Source: Camellia lanceoleosa (Eukaryota > Streptophyta > Magnoliopsida > Ericales > Theaceae). From it: DNA of 64,000 nucleotides. Shown piece after piece: positions 23,364 through 35,360 of this stretch. Numbering within the stretch: position 1 is the first letter of the stretch; the number at the start of each line of letters is the position of its first letter. Below the pieces are notes generated by a model. The model searched no databases, was not told where the DNA came from, and saw only the letters and a list, made by a program, of their open reading frames with translations. Both the position numbers and the translations under genes were made by a program. The DNA is taken from NCBI GenBank assembly GCA_025200525.1, contig CM045760.1, positions 47,077,932 to 47,141,931 of the forward strand, written 5' to 3'.

Positions 23364-23997
23364 TGTTGGGTATACCTCCTTATTGGAGTATGGGACCCAA
23401 TTAGTTTTGGAAAAAGAGTTTTAATTTGGCTTGGTTTAGTATAATATATTTTTATATATTATATTTGTGGAGGCCCAATCCAATTTGGTTACAGTTAGGG
23501 TTTTGATAAAACAAACCCTAGAATTAACAATATAGAAATATATTGTTTATGTGAGCCGTTTTGGTCAAGGAGCAGCATATACTTGTCTTTGGTAAGATAG
23601 TACTTAGGGTGGCTTTTGTGAAGCAGCATCAAAATTGATTTGAGTGCATCTTTGTTTGGATGCTTTGGTGAAGTTGATCTGGTTCGTTATTTTGGGTCTT
23701 CGACAACTTTGGTTTTGAAGATTTTGGTTCATCTATTTGGTGAGGTCTTTCCTCTTGTTTATTTGTGATTATTTGGAATTCACCTAAGGGTGATTTTGTG
23801 AGACCATTAGTGTCTCATTTGTAATCGTTTGGAACTTATTTGGTTGATAGTGAAATCGGATTTCGATCCCGTGGACGTACCTCACATTGAGGGAACCACG
23901 TAAAAATTCTTGTGTTGCCTTTGATTTAATTTTTTCGTATTAGTTTATATTCCCATTGATTGATTTACTTGTGGGGATTCATCGATTTTCCCTAACA
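23364..23997 (+). repeat. 5' LTR of the Copia element
   Basis: 634 bp, TG...CA termini. A TATA-like stretch (TATATATTATATTTG) lies about 95 bp in, a plausible promoter. Confidence 0.95.
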
Positions 23998-23999
23998 AC

Positions 24000-24011
24000 T
24001 GGTATCAGAGC
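24000..24011 (+). other. Primer-binding site, initiator tRNA-Met
   Basis: TGGTATCAGAGC, two bases after the 5' LTR, is complementary to the 3' end of plant initiator tRNA-Met and primes minus-strand DNA synthesis. Confidence 0.93.
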
Positions 24012-24048
24012 TTACGGTTTATTGGGATTTATTTATTTGTGTAAATCA

Positions 24049-27000
24049 ATGGAGGGGAATGTGGGTCGTATGTCTAGCTTCAACGGAAGCAATTGGGTAA
24101 CTTGGAAAACTAAAATGGAGGACCTATTATTTTGTAAAGACTTGTATGGACCCATTGAGGGTGATAGTGGCAAACCTGCTGATATGAAAGATGATGAGTG
24201 GAAGAGGCTTAATCGGAAAGCCGTTGGTATTATCCGTCAATGGATTGATGACAGTGTGTTTCATCACGTTGCTACTGAAACTTCAGCACATGATTTATGG
24301 AAAAAATTAGAGAGTCTTTATGATAAAAAATCAGCCACAAATAAAGCCTCTTTGTTTCGTAAGTTGGTTAATTTAAAATATAAAGAGGGCAGCCCTATTC
24401 CGGAACATCTGAATGAAGTAAAGAGTATCGTTAACCAACTTGCTTCTATGAAAATTATTTTTGATGATGAGTTGCAGGCTTTGATGCTACTTAGTTCCTT
24501 ACCCGAAAGTTAGGAGACTTTGGTTGTGACAGTTAGTAATTCGGCGCCCGATGGAGTTGTCACTATGGGTCAAGTCACTAGTAGCTTGTTGAATGAAGAA
24601 ACTAGAAGAAAATCAGTCGGTACCTCTCATTCGGAAGCATTTGTTGTGAGAGGCCGAAGTAAAACAAGGGGGAGGAGTAAGACTCCTCATGGTCGTGATC
24701 AAAGCCGTGACAAGTCAAGAGATAGTTCTTTTTCAAAGAAAGACGTTGAGTGTTATTATTGCCATGAGAAAGGGCACATGAAGCGAGAATGCCGAAAGCT
24801 CAAGAATAAAGAGAAAAGGCGTAACAAAAGTGTGGATAAGAAGCAAGAAGACACAACAGCAGTTACTACCGATGATATCATGGTCGTTTGTGAAGATGAT
24901 TGTATCGATTTTGTGGGCCAAGAGAGTCATTGGGTGATTGATTCTGGTGCTTCTTTTCATGTGACTTCTCGAGTTGATTTCTTCACTACCTACACTGTAG
25001 GAGATTATGGTTCTGTTCGAATGGGTAATGAAGGTTTTTCCAAGATTATTGGTATGGGTGATGTTTGCTTGGAAACAAATTTGGGCTGCAAATTGTTGCT
25101 TAAAGATGTGAGGCATGTTTCCGACATTCGCCTTAATTTAATCTCTACTGGGAAGCTAGATGATGAAGGCTTCAACAACAAATTTGGTGATGGAATATGG
25201 AAGCTCACAAAGGGTTCTTTGGTGGTGGCTAAGTGCAAGAAGACTCATACACTTTATTCGATGCAAGGAAAAATTTGTAAAGGTGTTGTCAATGCACTTG
25301 AAGATGATACTTCTACCGAATTGTGGCACAAGCGGCTTGGCCACATGAGTGAAAATAGGCTGCAAGTATTGTTCAAGAAAGAGCTTCTACCCGGTTTGAA
25401 AGGTACACATCTTAAAACTTGTGTTCATTGTTTGGCGGGTAAACAACATAGAGTTTCTTTTCATAAAAATGTTGCTTCTAGAAAAGAAAATGTGTTGGAG
25501 TTAATTCATTCGGATGTTTGTGGTCCTTTAAAAGTTAGAACACATAGTGGTGCACTTTATTTTGTTACTTTCATTGATGATTATTCAAGGAAAGTTTGGG
25601 CTTATCTACTAAAAACTAAAGATCAAGTTCTAGAAGTATTTAAGCATTTTCAGGCCATGGTTGAAAGAGAAACAGGGCAGAAATTGAAGTGCATCCGAAC
25701 AAACAATGGCGGTGAATACATTGGGCCATTTGATGAGTATTGTCGCAGCTAAGGTATTCGGCATCAAAAGACAGTTAAGAAGACTTCTCAACAAAATGGC
25801 GTTGCCGAGAGGATGAACCGCACCATTGTGGAAAGAACAAGGTGTTTGCTTTCACAAGCTAAATTGCCAAGATCCTTTTGGGGTGAGGCAATGAGTACAG
25901 CGGTTGACTTGATCAATTTATCTCCTTGCTATCCTTTGAATGGTGATGTTCCTGAAAGAGTTTGGACTGGCAAAGATGTGTCTTATGAGCATTTGAGAGT
26001 GTTTGGTTGCCGAGCTTTTGTTCACATTCCAAAGGATGAGAGGTCCAAGCTTGATAGTAAGTCAAGACAATGTATTTTTCTTGGCTATAGGCGTGATGAA
26101 TTCGGGTATAGATTATGGGATCCGGTCGACAAGAAAGTCATTCGAAACCGTGATGTTGTGTTTCTTGAAGACCAAACAATTGAAGACTTTGGTAAAGGTG
26201 ATCAACCGGAGCCAAAAACTAGTGATCTCATTGACATGGATCCATCTCCTTCATCTCTAGTTGATGATGAAAATGGGAGAGATATGCAGCCATCTATTGA
26301 AGATGTAGAAGATGATGCTAATCCTAATGAAGTTGAGCTAGAAATTGAGGAAGAGCATCCAACTCAAGAACTGCCACCACAACTTGAGTTGAGGAAATCT
26401 ACAAGGGACCGACAACCTTCAAGAAAGTATCCTCCCAATGAATTTGTGTTGATTTCTGATCAAGGGGAGCCGGAGAGCTACCAAGAAGCAATTGAGCATG
26501 TAAAGGAAAAAGGCCATGGAAGAGGAGATGAACTCCTTACTTGAAAATCACACCTATGACTTAGTGAAGTTGCCTAAAGAGAGGAAAATTCTGAAAAATA
26601 AGTGGGTCTTCAAATTGAAAAATGATAGGAAGAATCTGAGGTACAAAGCGCGTCTTGTTGTGAAAGGCTTTGGGCAAAAGAAAGGTATTGACTTTGATGA
26701 GATTTTCTCGCCGGTTGTGAAGATGTCTTCTATTCGGGTTGTACTTGGCATGGCTGCAAGTATGAACCTTGAAGTTGAGCAACTTGATGTAAAGACCGCA
26801 TTTCTTCACGGTGATCTTGAAGAAGAAATTTACATGGAACAACCGGAAGGTTTTGTGGAGAAAGGGAAAGAGAAATTTGTTTGCAAATTGAAGAAAAGTT
26901 TGTATGGCCTCAAGCAAGCTCTGCGGCAATGGTACAAAAAATTTGACTCTTTCATGATGAATAATGGCTTTTCTAAAACCACTTCGGACCATTGTGTGTT

Positions 27001-28006
27001 TGTGAAAAATTTCCCGGATGGCAAATTTATTATTCTTTTGCTTTATGTTGATGACATGTTAATTGTGGGTCAAGATTCTACTATGATTAACAGGTTGAAA
27101 TTGGAGTTGAGTAAATCTTTTGCTATGAAAGATTTGGGACTGGCAAAGCAAATACTTGGTATGAAAATTGTTCGTGATCGCAAAGAGGGACTGATTTGGT
27201 TGTCTCAAGAGAGCTACATTGAGAAAGTTCTTGAGAGATTCAACATGGATAAAGTAAAGCCGGTTGGTTGTCCACTTGCGTGTCACTTCAAACTTAGTTC
27301 AATCAATGTCCTACAAGTGAGAAAGACAAAGAAGAGATGTTGAAAGTTCCTTATGCTTCAAAGAATTGGTTCTTTGATGTACGCCATGGTTTGTACAAGG
27401 CGGATATTGCTCACGCCGTTGGTGTGGTGAGTCGTTTCTCTCTAATCCGTAAAGAACATTGGGCGGTAAAATGGATTCTAAGATATCTTCGAGGGACTTC
27501 GAAGGTGTGTTTGTGTTTTGGGGATGGTAAGCCGATGCTTGATGGGTTCACAGATTCTGACATGGCTGGTGATGTTGATTCTAGGAAATCTACTTCGGGG
27601 TATTTGATGACTTTTGCAGGGGGAGCTGTGGCATGGCAATCTAAATTACAAAAATGTGTTGCTCTCTCAACTACCGAAGCTAAATTTATTGCTATTACAG
27701 AAGCTTGCAAAGAAGAGTTATGGTTGAAGAAATTTTTGCAAGAGTTGGGTTTGAAGCAAGAAAAGTATGTGCTTTATTGTGATAGTCAAAGTGCTATTCA
27801 CTTGAGTAAAAATTCTACCTTTCATTCGAGATCGAAACACATTGATGTGAGATACCATTGGATCGTGATGTGTTAGATTCGAAATTGTTGCAACTCGAAA
27901 AGGTTCACACAGATGATAATATTTCAGATATGCTGACTAAGACTTTGTCGAGGGACAAACATTTAAAGTGTCGAACTTTGGCGGGTATGGTTGATGTCTG
28001 CACCTA
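24049..28006 (+). pseudogene. Copia gag-pol polyprotein, disrupted
   Basis: The ATG at 24049 opens a gag domain (FNGSNWVTWKTKMEDLLF), then a CX2CX4HX4C zinc knuckle (24751-24792), protease DSGA (from 24940), GAG-pre-integrase (LWHKRLGHMS), integrase, reverse transcriptase with YVDD (27044-27055) and RNase H ending CDSQSAIHLSKN and SKHIDVRYHWI. Lesions: TAG at 24511 where Trp is expected, TAA at 25750, frameshifts near 26510, 27300, 27395 and 27865. The second catalytic Asp of the integrase DDE triad is AAC (Asn, 25702-25704); the first Asp and the Glu (NGVAERMN) are present. The element cannot encode its own integration, though RNA with intact LTRs, primer site and polypurine tract could in principle be mobilised in trans. 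Confidence 0.92.
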
Positions 28007-28010
28007 AGTC

Positions 28011-28024
28011 GGTAGGGGGAGAAT
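28011..28024 (+). other. Polypurine tract of the Copia element
   Basis: GGTAGGGGGAGAAT lies immediately before the 3' LTR and would prime plus-strand DNA synthesis. Confidence 0.85.
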
Positions 28025-28658
28025 TGTTGGGTATACCTCCTTATTGGAGTGTGGGACTCAATTGGTTTTGGAAAAAGAGTTTTAATTTGGCGTGGTTTAG
28101 TATAATATATTTTTATATATTATATTTGTGGAGGCCCAATCCAATTTGGTTACAGTTAGGGTTTTGATAAAACAAACCCTAGAATTAACAATATAGAAAT
28201 ATATTGTTTATGTGAGCCGTTTTGGTCAAGGAGCAGCATATACTTGTCTTTGGTAAGATAGTGCTTAGGGTGGCTTTTGTGAAGCAGCATCAAAATTGAT
28301 TTGAGTGCATCTTTGTTTGGGTGCTTTGGTGAAGTTGATCTGGTTCGTTATTTTGGGTCTTCGACAACTTTGGTTTTGAAGATTTTGGTTCATCTATTTG
28401 GTGAGGTCTTTCCTCTTGTTTATTTGTGATTATTTGGAATTCACCTAAGGGTGATTTTGTGAGACCATTAGTGTCTCGTTTGTAATCGTTTGGAACTTAT
28501 TTGGTTGATAGTGGAATCGGATTTCGATCCCGTGGACGTACCTCACATTGAGAGAACCACGTAAAAATTCTTGTGTTGCCTTTGATTTAATTTTTCCGCA
28601 TTAGTTTATATTCCCATTGATTAATTTACTTGTGGGGATTCATCGATTTTCCCTAACA
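28025..28658 (+). repeat. 3' LTR of the Copia element
   Basis: 634 bp, same termini as the 5' LTR, followed by ATTTT, the second target-site copy. Confidence 0.95.
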
Positions 28659-28663
28659 ATTTT

Positions 28664-29536
28664 TCATCTTTGAATTAGACATTAACAGTTATTGATTTGA
28701 AAAATCATTTCGAATTAGATCATATTTAGTTAAAATTAGAAATTTATAGATTGAATAGACAAAATTAACAATTTAAGAATAAAATAAAAAATAATGATAA
28801 TTTAAGGGATAAAAGTAAAATGAACCCAATGAATTTTTGCATTTCAAGTAATATACTAGATAACACAATTTAAAATTCACTCATTTGTTCAACCCTGACT
28901 CAAATTTTAGAAAACATATATTAGGAATTATAGTTATTTTAGGAATTTCTACGTAATGGATTAGAGAAAAATCTTGATCAAAATTGAGCCAATTGGAATT
29001 TATAGATCAAAATTGAGCCAATTAGAATTACATGGATCAAAATAATACAAAGATCAAAGTATAGGGACCCCTGGCATAATTTGCGCTATAAATTATATTG
29101 ATCAATAAATGTCTTAAAATGATAATCTAATAAATTTTACACTAAAATCTTAATTATATAGCTCAAAATTGTATAAAATATTTAACTTAAGTATTAAAAA
29201 TTACTAATATAAATCTATTGATTTTTGGGGAAATTTTAGATCAATCCAAAATTTGAAAAATAATTATAAAATAATGATAAACTTTATCAATATTAATAAT
29301 TATAATTATATACTTTTTTATATATATGTAATAACTTTTTCAAATTACCTCTAATTGATAATTTCCGTTGATTTTTTTTTTTTTTTTTTTTTTGCTTATT
29401 TTTCAGAAAGCCTATATTAAAAATATATATATTAATTTTCAAAAAGTAAAACCTTTTTTTTTTTTTTTGGTTGGTAAATTACACCATTGATACCTCTAGT
29501 TCAAACAAAATTTTACTGTGTTCCTTATAGTTTCAA
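28664..29536. other. AT-rich sequence, no gene
   Basis: No domain or RNA gene is recognised. It contains direct copies of TTGATCAAAATTGAGCCAAT-like strings near 28975-29040 and T-runs near 29372-29393 and 29453-29468. Confidence 0.5.
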
Positions 29537-29964
29537 GGGAAAATTATGCAAATAGTCCCGGTACTTTATGCGATGTGTCAATTTAGTCTCTCTAGTTTCA
29601 ATTTGCTCGATTTTGCCCATTAATTTAACGGATTGTGTCATTTTAGTCCAATAAATAATGGTTGCTAAGTTAATTTAACGGAAAGTCAAACAATGTGTCA
29701 ATTTGATCTCTGTATTTTTCATAATGTGTCAATTTAGTCCCTGTCAAAATTGAGAAAATTGAAACTACAAGGACCAAATTGACACATTATTTAACCTTCT
29801 GTTAAATTAATTTAACCTTCTGTTAAATTAATTTAACAACTGTTATTTATCGGACTAAAATGATAGAGTTCGTTAAATTAAGGGATAAAATCGAACAAAT
29901 TGAATCTACTTAGACCAAATTGACACATCGTGTAAAGTACATGGACTATTTACATAATTTACCC
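29537..29964. repeat. Foldback (MITE-like) element, about 428 bp
   Basis: The left arm opens GGGAAAATTATGCAAATAGT and the right arm on the minus strand opens GGGTAAATTATGTAAATAGT. The arms are about 145 bp and share ACTTTA, GATGTGTCAATTT, TTAATTTAACG and CATTTTAGTCC blocks. No coding potential. Confidence 0.82.
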
Positions 29965-30803
29965 TAATTTCAATTTGAACAATTTATTTCTTATATTTTT
30001 AATTTTGTTACCATGTGATCCTTCCATCACATGTTAACATTTTAAACGGAAAAAAAATCATGTGCAAACTTAGATAAATCAAAATAAAATTCTTCACAAC
30101 AGGGTGCACAAAATTCACAAAGAACCAGAGCGCTGAACCAACCCGACTAGTTTAGGTTGACTTGGCTTGGGTTTTTTTGAATACATTCGTTCATTTCGAG
30201 GTCTTCAAACTATTACCCAATAGGATTGGATTGGTTTGATTCAAAACTGAACCTATATATAATATAAAATTTTATTTATATTAACATGTTTTTATCTAAT
30301 TAGCCTATTATAATAGACTTGATTGCAACTAATAGTTTTCTACTATTTATTTTGCTTTTTAGTTAATTCCATATTGACTAAAGGGAAGTGAATGAAAGAA
30401 ATAATGTAGGACTTGAATTTCACAATACTTGATTTTATTTTATTGTTGTATTACGGAATTTAATTTGTATTAGTTGTATTTAAGGTTGAATTGGATTTCA
30501 TTATACTATTCACAATTGTTGGCTTATATAAATAATATTTGTTCTTTATTTGTGTTATATTTAAATAATATTAAAAATATATTTATTTTAATTATTTATT
30601 ATTAATTCTCACTTATTTTCAATATAATATAACTGTGATTTCAATACGAACTACATTAGATTGGGTTGTAGCGAATACACGATTAGTTCAGTTCTAAATT
30701 TAATACTAATTCAAATCCAAACAGATCTTATTCCTATAGAAAAAGATAGAGCTTTAGAGGAGCTTAATGAGCTAGGCCTCACCCATGATATGATGTTTGT
30801 GCA

Positions 30804-30849
<46 letters not shown>

Positions 30850-31012
30850 TTACTTTACCACATCATTAGAGCTCAAATTAAACTTTAGATTTAGAATTCT
30901 GTGTCATTTCTCTACTTCCGATGTACCAAAAAAAAAAAAAAACAAAAAAAAAAAACAAAAAACAAAAAACAAACAGATCAATGCACAACCTTGTTAATGA
31001 TCGATAGTTGGT
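29965..31012. other. Non-coding sequence with (ATT)n microsatellite
   Basis: An (ATT)n run spans about 30808-30848 and A-runs broken by C lie at about 30930-30970. Open frames over the microsatellite are low-complexity. No gene recognised. Confidence 0.5.
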
Positions 31013-31367
31013 ATGCCCCTTCACAGCAGGCCCGCTACGAGGGCTGTTAGAAGCTTTTCTTGACCTATTTTAATAATTTGAGTTGTTCACATCATAGGAT
31101 TCATCAAACTTATCATTCATGAAAAAAATCAAATTAATCGGACATTTATAGTTTCATGATCATGGCCTCATTGTTTTTAAAAAAATTATGTTAATCATTT
31201 ATTTTTTTAAAAATAAATGTAGTCTTATTATAGGGTTACAAATGTTCAATTAATTTGATTTTTTAGGTGAATAATTTATTCGACAAATCTTATTATATAA
31301 ACAGTTCGAATTATAAAAATAGACTTAGAACAAACTGTCAAAGCCCCTCACAGCAGGCTGCTGTGCC
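31013..31367. repeat. Foldback element related to the one at 14597
   Basis: The arms share GAAAAAAATCAAATTAATCG on the left with AAAAAATCAAATTAATTGAA on the minus strand of the right arm. The outer ends also carry a near-identical direct string (GCCCCTTCACAGCAGGC left, GCCCCTCACAGCAGGC right), which may be a long target duplication or part of the element. Confidence 0.6.
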
Positions 31368-32101
31368 ATTAGATATAGTAGCAACCCCAATTCCGTCAAG
31401 AACATGGAGAAAATAAGATGAGCAGTTGGTCAAATCTAATATGGATATGTTAGCCTTGTTTGGTTTATGTTTTGGGATATTATTTCAAAAATAATTTTTT
31501 AAAGAGAGTTAAAAAAATTTGAAAATTTCTTTAGTTGTATATTTGTAAAAATAATTTTAGAGTTTTGAATGATTTGATATTTTTTTTTTTTTAGTTGAAT
31601 AAATAGGTATGAGAAAAAGTGATTAAGAAGGAGAGAGAAGAGAGAAAAAGTGATTTATTGATATATAGTAGAAAAAAAAGTGATTTTGATTTGTTTTTTT
31701 TTCAAATTTCAACCAAATATATTTTCAAATTTTTTTCTCCAAAAACATATTTTAAGAGACAAATCATGGCCCGTCTCCTTTCTGTGTGCTGGTTCATAGT
31801 TTTATCTTATCTTTTTTGATGTTTATATTTCTTCCTTCTGTGCAGGTTCATAGTTTTATTTTTAAAATTTTTATTTTAATGTCTATGCATTGGAATCCCC
31901 CCAAAAAATTAATACTAAAATAATAATGATGATGAAGTATTTAACAATGGCACTGCACCAGTTCTTCTCTTTGAGTACTCTGGAAGTTTCACATCTCTCC
32001 TTCCACCCAAGCAAAAGTGATTTAGCTAAAATCAACATATTATTATTTTAAGGGACTTTTCTTAAGTGTGCAATTGCACACCATGTGTCACTTACACAAA
32101 A
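31368..32101. other. AT-rich sequence, no gene
   Basis: No protein domain or RNA gene seen. Confidence 0.5.
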
Positions 32102-32293
32102 AGTGTAAGTGTAAGATGTAAGTATAAGTATAAGGTGTAAGTGTAAGTGTAAGGTGTAAGGTGTAAGTGGGTTACATATGGTGTGCAACCTCAAAAAAGG
32201 TGTAAGTGTAAGGTTTAATTTTTCACAAAAAGTGTAAGTGTAAGGTGTAAGTGTAAGGCGTAAGGTGTAAGGTGTAAGGTGTAAGGTGTAAGT
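32102..32293. repeat. Short tandem array of GTGTAAG-type units
   Basis: Units of 6-7 bp (GTGTAA, GTGTAAG, GGTGTAA) are repeated in two blocks, about 32102-32168 and 32201-32293, separated by a non-repeat insert. The array is bracketed by TTGCACACCA (32075 region and 32293 region), with an inverted TGGTGTGCAA at about 32180. It is not the plant telomere unit TTTAGGG. Confidence 0.85.
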
Positions 32294-32905
32294 TGCACAC
32301 CATAACCAAACCCTATTTTAAGAACTTTTTTGATGTATGTTTTTAAAGCATATTTTAATAAATTTAAAAAGATGAAATCTTTTGCACATCTTAATAAAAA
32401 AAGTATATAGTTTAAAATTCCATCAATTATAATTAACAAAATCAATAAAAATGAAATGATTCATTTGTCTATGATTTTATGAAAATGAGCCATGATAAAG
32501 TAAGATTTTAGATACTCATCAATCAAATTAGTAAAAATAGAATGCGAGATCTCATCTATTTATCTTTTTATTCATCTTTTATAAGGAGGCGAGTCGTAAA
32601 AAAAGTGAGATCACATAACTTGAACAAAGATTTAAGGCCATGTTGGTTTGGCTCTTTGGGAAGAGAGATTGGACTAATAGTCTGTAGGATTCATTTAAAG
32701 TGTGTTTGGTTAGTGACACGAGTGAGAGGGTTAGCTATTCTTTTTGATTAGTAATCTTCCCTATTGGTAGGATTACCAATCCCATGGAGGGGTTGAGATT
32801 AGAAATTGAGTGAAGGAGTTAGAGAATTTTTTAAAGAAAAAACTACCAATGAGGCCATAAATTAGACTTAATTCCCATAAATTCCTATTGAAAATAAGTC
32901 TTAGT
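32294..32905. other. AT-rich sequence, no gene
   Basis: No gene or element boundary recognised before the target duplication at 32906. Confidence 0.5.
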
Positions 32906-33277
32906 AAAACTGTGACAACCCTACTCCGTGTTATGCTAATTAATCTTAATTGTGCTTATAATTATACGATTACATGTGTTTCTAAATTTGTATCTATTCA
33001 TCGTAGGAAAATCTGTTCATTTTTCTATTATAAAATTTAAATTGACAACTGTAGAGGTGTTAGAAAGTGAAATTGTTTGTACCATTGTGATTAGTGTGAT
33101 TTTAGAGTCTATGGTAAAATTTAATTAAAAATTGATTCGGATCAACATAATTAGATTAAATCGATTAAATTAAGACACAATTATTTAGCCTTAATCAATT
33201 TGATTAGGCAAGCTTATATATATGGGCCTATTTACCCTTAAGCTCACCTTTTTGAGCTCAAAATTTGAAATACACTC

Positions 33278-33312
<35 letters not shown>

Positions 33313-33900
33313 GAGGCAAAGTATGAGATTTGAGTAAGAAGCTTGGAGATTGAGAAGATTCACTCAAGAATTAGCTAGAATTTGGAAGATTGGAGCTTCT
33401 AGGTAAGTAATTGAACTAAAAACCATGAGTGTAAATCTATAGTTGAGTGAATTCAAGGACAATATGAAGAATTTGTGGTCCATATGTTCATGCATGTATA
33501 GAATTGCCATGAATTGCCATCAAATTGCATGATCTAGCATAAGGCATGTTAAACATGAAGAATTGTGCACCAAAGTTTACTTGCATGCAGAATTTTGATG
33601 AGCTTCATGATTTTGAGCATCATTTGTGCCATTTGAAGTGGAATTGGAGTCAATAATTAACATGCATGCATGATTCATGAAGGTATGAAGCTTGAATGCA
33701 TAAGTTTTAAAATTGACAAGGAGAATTTGGAATGATTTGGAACATGGACCATAATTTTAGCCAATTGGTTTCAAATTAACAATGTTCACATGTTAGACAA
33801 TGTTTCTCTATGTTTTGGTGTCACTTTGCAAGCTTTGGACCTTTGAGAGTGTGTTTTGAACTTCAAATAGAATTCTGGAAATTCCAGAATTTGACCTGTC

Positions 33901-34106
33901 CGCTCGAGCGAAGAAAGCCTCGCTCGAGCGTGAAAGTTTAGCTCCTAGAAGTTTTATCGAGAGTTGCACAGTGGCTCGAGCGGCAGACCTTATGCTCGAG
34001 CGAACCCTATTTTGCAAGACTTCTCGCTCGAGTGTAAAATTCATGCAACTAGTACTTTTACAAAGTTTTGCAAGCCGCTCGAGTGACCAAAGCTGCATTT
34101 GAGTGG
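33901..34106. repeat. CGCTCGAGCG array in family A copy 2
   Basis: Two perfect units (33901-33910, 33921-33930) and about five or six decayed ones such as GGCTCGAGCG, TGCTCGAGCG, CGCTCGAGTG (twice) and CATTTGAGTG. Confidence 0.88.
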
Positions 34107-34510
34107 AGAGTCCTATTTCAGAAATTTTGAAAAGTTATTTTATGTTTCGTTTTCCATTTTCTTTCATTTCTAAGCACTCTTATGCATGTATTGAACATTG
34201 TAAATGAACTAAAGGGATAAAAAAGAGGCCTAAGAGAAATAAACAAATTAAGAATAGATTGAATCGCTTGTGACCCAATATGTTATGAAATGTGTAGAGT
34301 CAAGCACAAGGGCAAATCCATCGGCAGAACGCTGTGAGTAATATCTTAGTAAAGATATTTTCAAGTATGCTACTTTCCAAATGCTTACTTCTGTATAAGT
34401 TTCATGGATTTGTTAATTTGAATTGTGAATGAGTATTCGTTATGCCAATGAATGAATAAGGCTGTTGGAATACAATTATGATTATGATCTCAAGTACGAA
34501 ATGCGCATAA

Positions 34511-34835
34511 ACATGAATGATTGGGCCAAAGGTCATCTGACGTGAATGATTGGGCCAAAGGCCATCTGATATGAATGATTGGGCCTGAGGTCGTCTAACA
34601 AGAATGAATTGAGCCTGAGACCGTCTGACGTGAATGATTGGGCTTGAGGCTATTTGACATGCATGATTGGGCCAAAGGCCATCTGACATGAATGATTGGG
34701 CTAAAGGCCGTCTAACATGAATGATTGGGCTCTGACAAGAATGAATTGGGCCTGAGACCGTTTGATATGTTTGGGCCTGAGGCCATTTGCTGTGTTGGAT
34801 AGAAATATGAATGGGCCTAAGGCCGTTTGATATAT
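34511..34835. repeat. 29-bp tandem repeats in family A copy 2
   Basis: About ten imperfect units with core ATGAATGATTGGGCCAAAGG and GCCATCTGA. The open frame on the minus strand across the array results from the repeat and is not a gene. The same unit recurs reversed at 37722-38030. Confidence 0.88.
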
Positions 34836-35360
34836 TTGTTAAGAATTTCATTCATGTAACTTCTTTATTTTGATATTATTCACTAGACTTTCTCTCACTC
34901 TCATTTATATGTATGTAGGTGAGCAAAGAGATGTCCAAACCCAGCCTCAGTGAAAGATGTGAAATAAAGTCAAGTTTTGTGGAGTCAGCCTGAACGTCGC
35001 ACGCACGAGACTTTGTTTCTTGTATTTGTCATTCTGTTTTGCACCTTACTACCTTGGTGGTTCCGTTGGATCACTTATGCATATAAACTTTTGGTTTGGC
35101 TGACTATAAGTTTGAATGATCTTGTATGTACAAGATTCTAAGTTTGTTTTTTTGGTGTGAGTTGTTAATGAATATATGTGAGATGTTTTGATATGCCATG
35201 TACGCATAGCTCTCTGGACAAATTTTTAAGTCTGCTTCCGTTTTGGCCCCATTATTATTATAAAATATGTTTGATTTTGTTTGAGACCATAGGTAATCTC
35301 ATGTTTACTGGCCAGTTATGGCCTTAACCTACAGGGACGGGTTCAGGTCGTAACAAAAAC

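Larger units (their letters stand above)
23364..28658 (+). mobile_element. Complete Ty1/Copia LTR retrotransposon, Tork-like
   Basis: Two 634-bp LTRs (23364-23997 and 28025-28658) start TGTTGGGTATACC and end TTTTCCCTAACA. They are flanked by the exact 5-bp target duplication ATTTT (23359-23363 and 28659-28663). A primer-binding site matching initiator tRNA-Met follows the 5' LTR and a polypurine tract precedes the 3' LTR. The LTRs differ at 12 positions by my count (98.1% identical), of which 11 are transitions, so insertion was recent. The polyprotein has the Copia order gag-protease-integrase-RT-RNase H but is disrupted. The lineage call (Tork) rests on overall resemblance to Tnt1-type sequences. 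Confidence 0.95.
32911..35355 (+). mobile_element. Solo LTR, family A copy 2 (2445 bp)
   Basis: It begins TGTGACAACCC and ends AGGTCGTAACA, matching the ends of 7303-9768. The flanks are AAAAC (32906-32910) and AAAAC (35356-35360), an exact 5-bp target duplication. Inside are a (GA)n tract (about 33281-33309), the CGCTCGAGCG array (33901-34106) and a 29-bp tandem array (34511-34835). No internal region remains. Confidence 0.92.

Noticed and set aside
24000..24011. tRNA-like sequence near the Copia and Ty3 5' LTRs
   Set aside because: Only 12 bases complementary to the initiator tRNA-Met 3' end are present; these are primer-binding sites, not tRNA genes.
32102..32293. Interstitial telomere repeat
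   Set aside because: The unit GTGTAAG does not match the plant telomere unit TTTAGGG or its permutations.
34402..34851. 150-codon minus-strand frame with repeated 'IIHVRRP' type peptide
   Set aside because: It is an open translation of the 29-bp tandem repeat inside a solo LTR.
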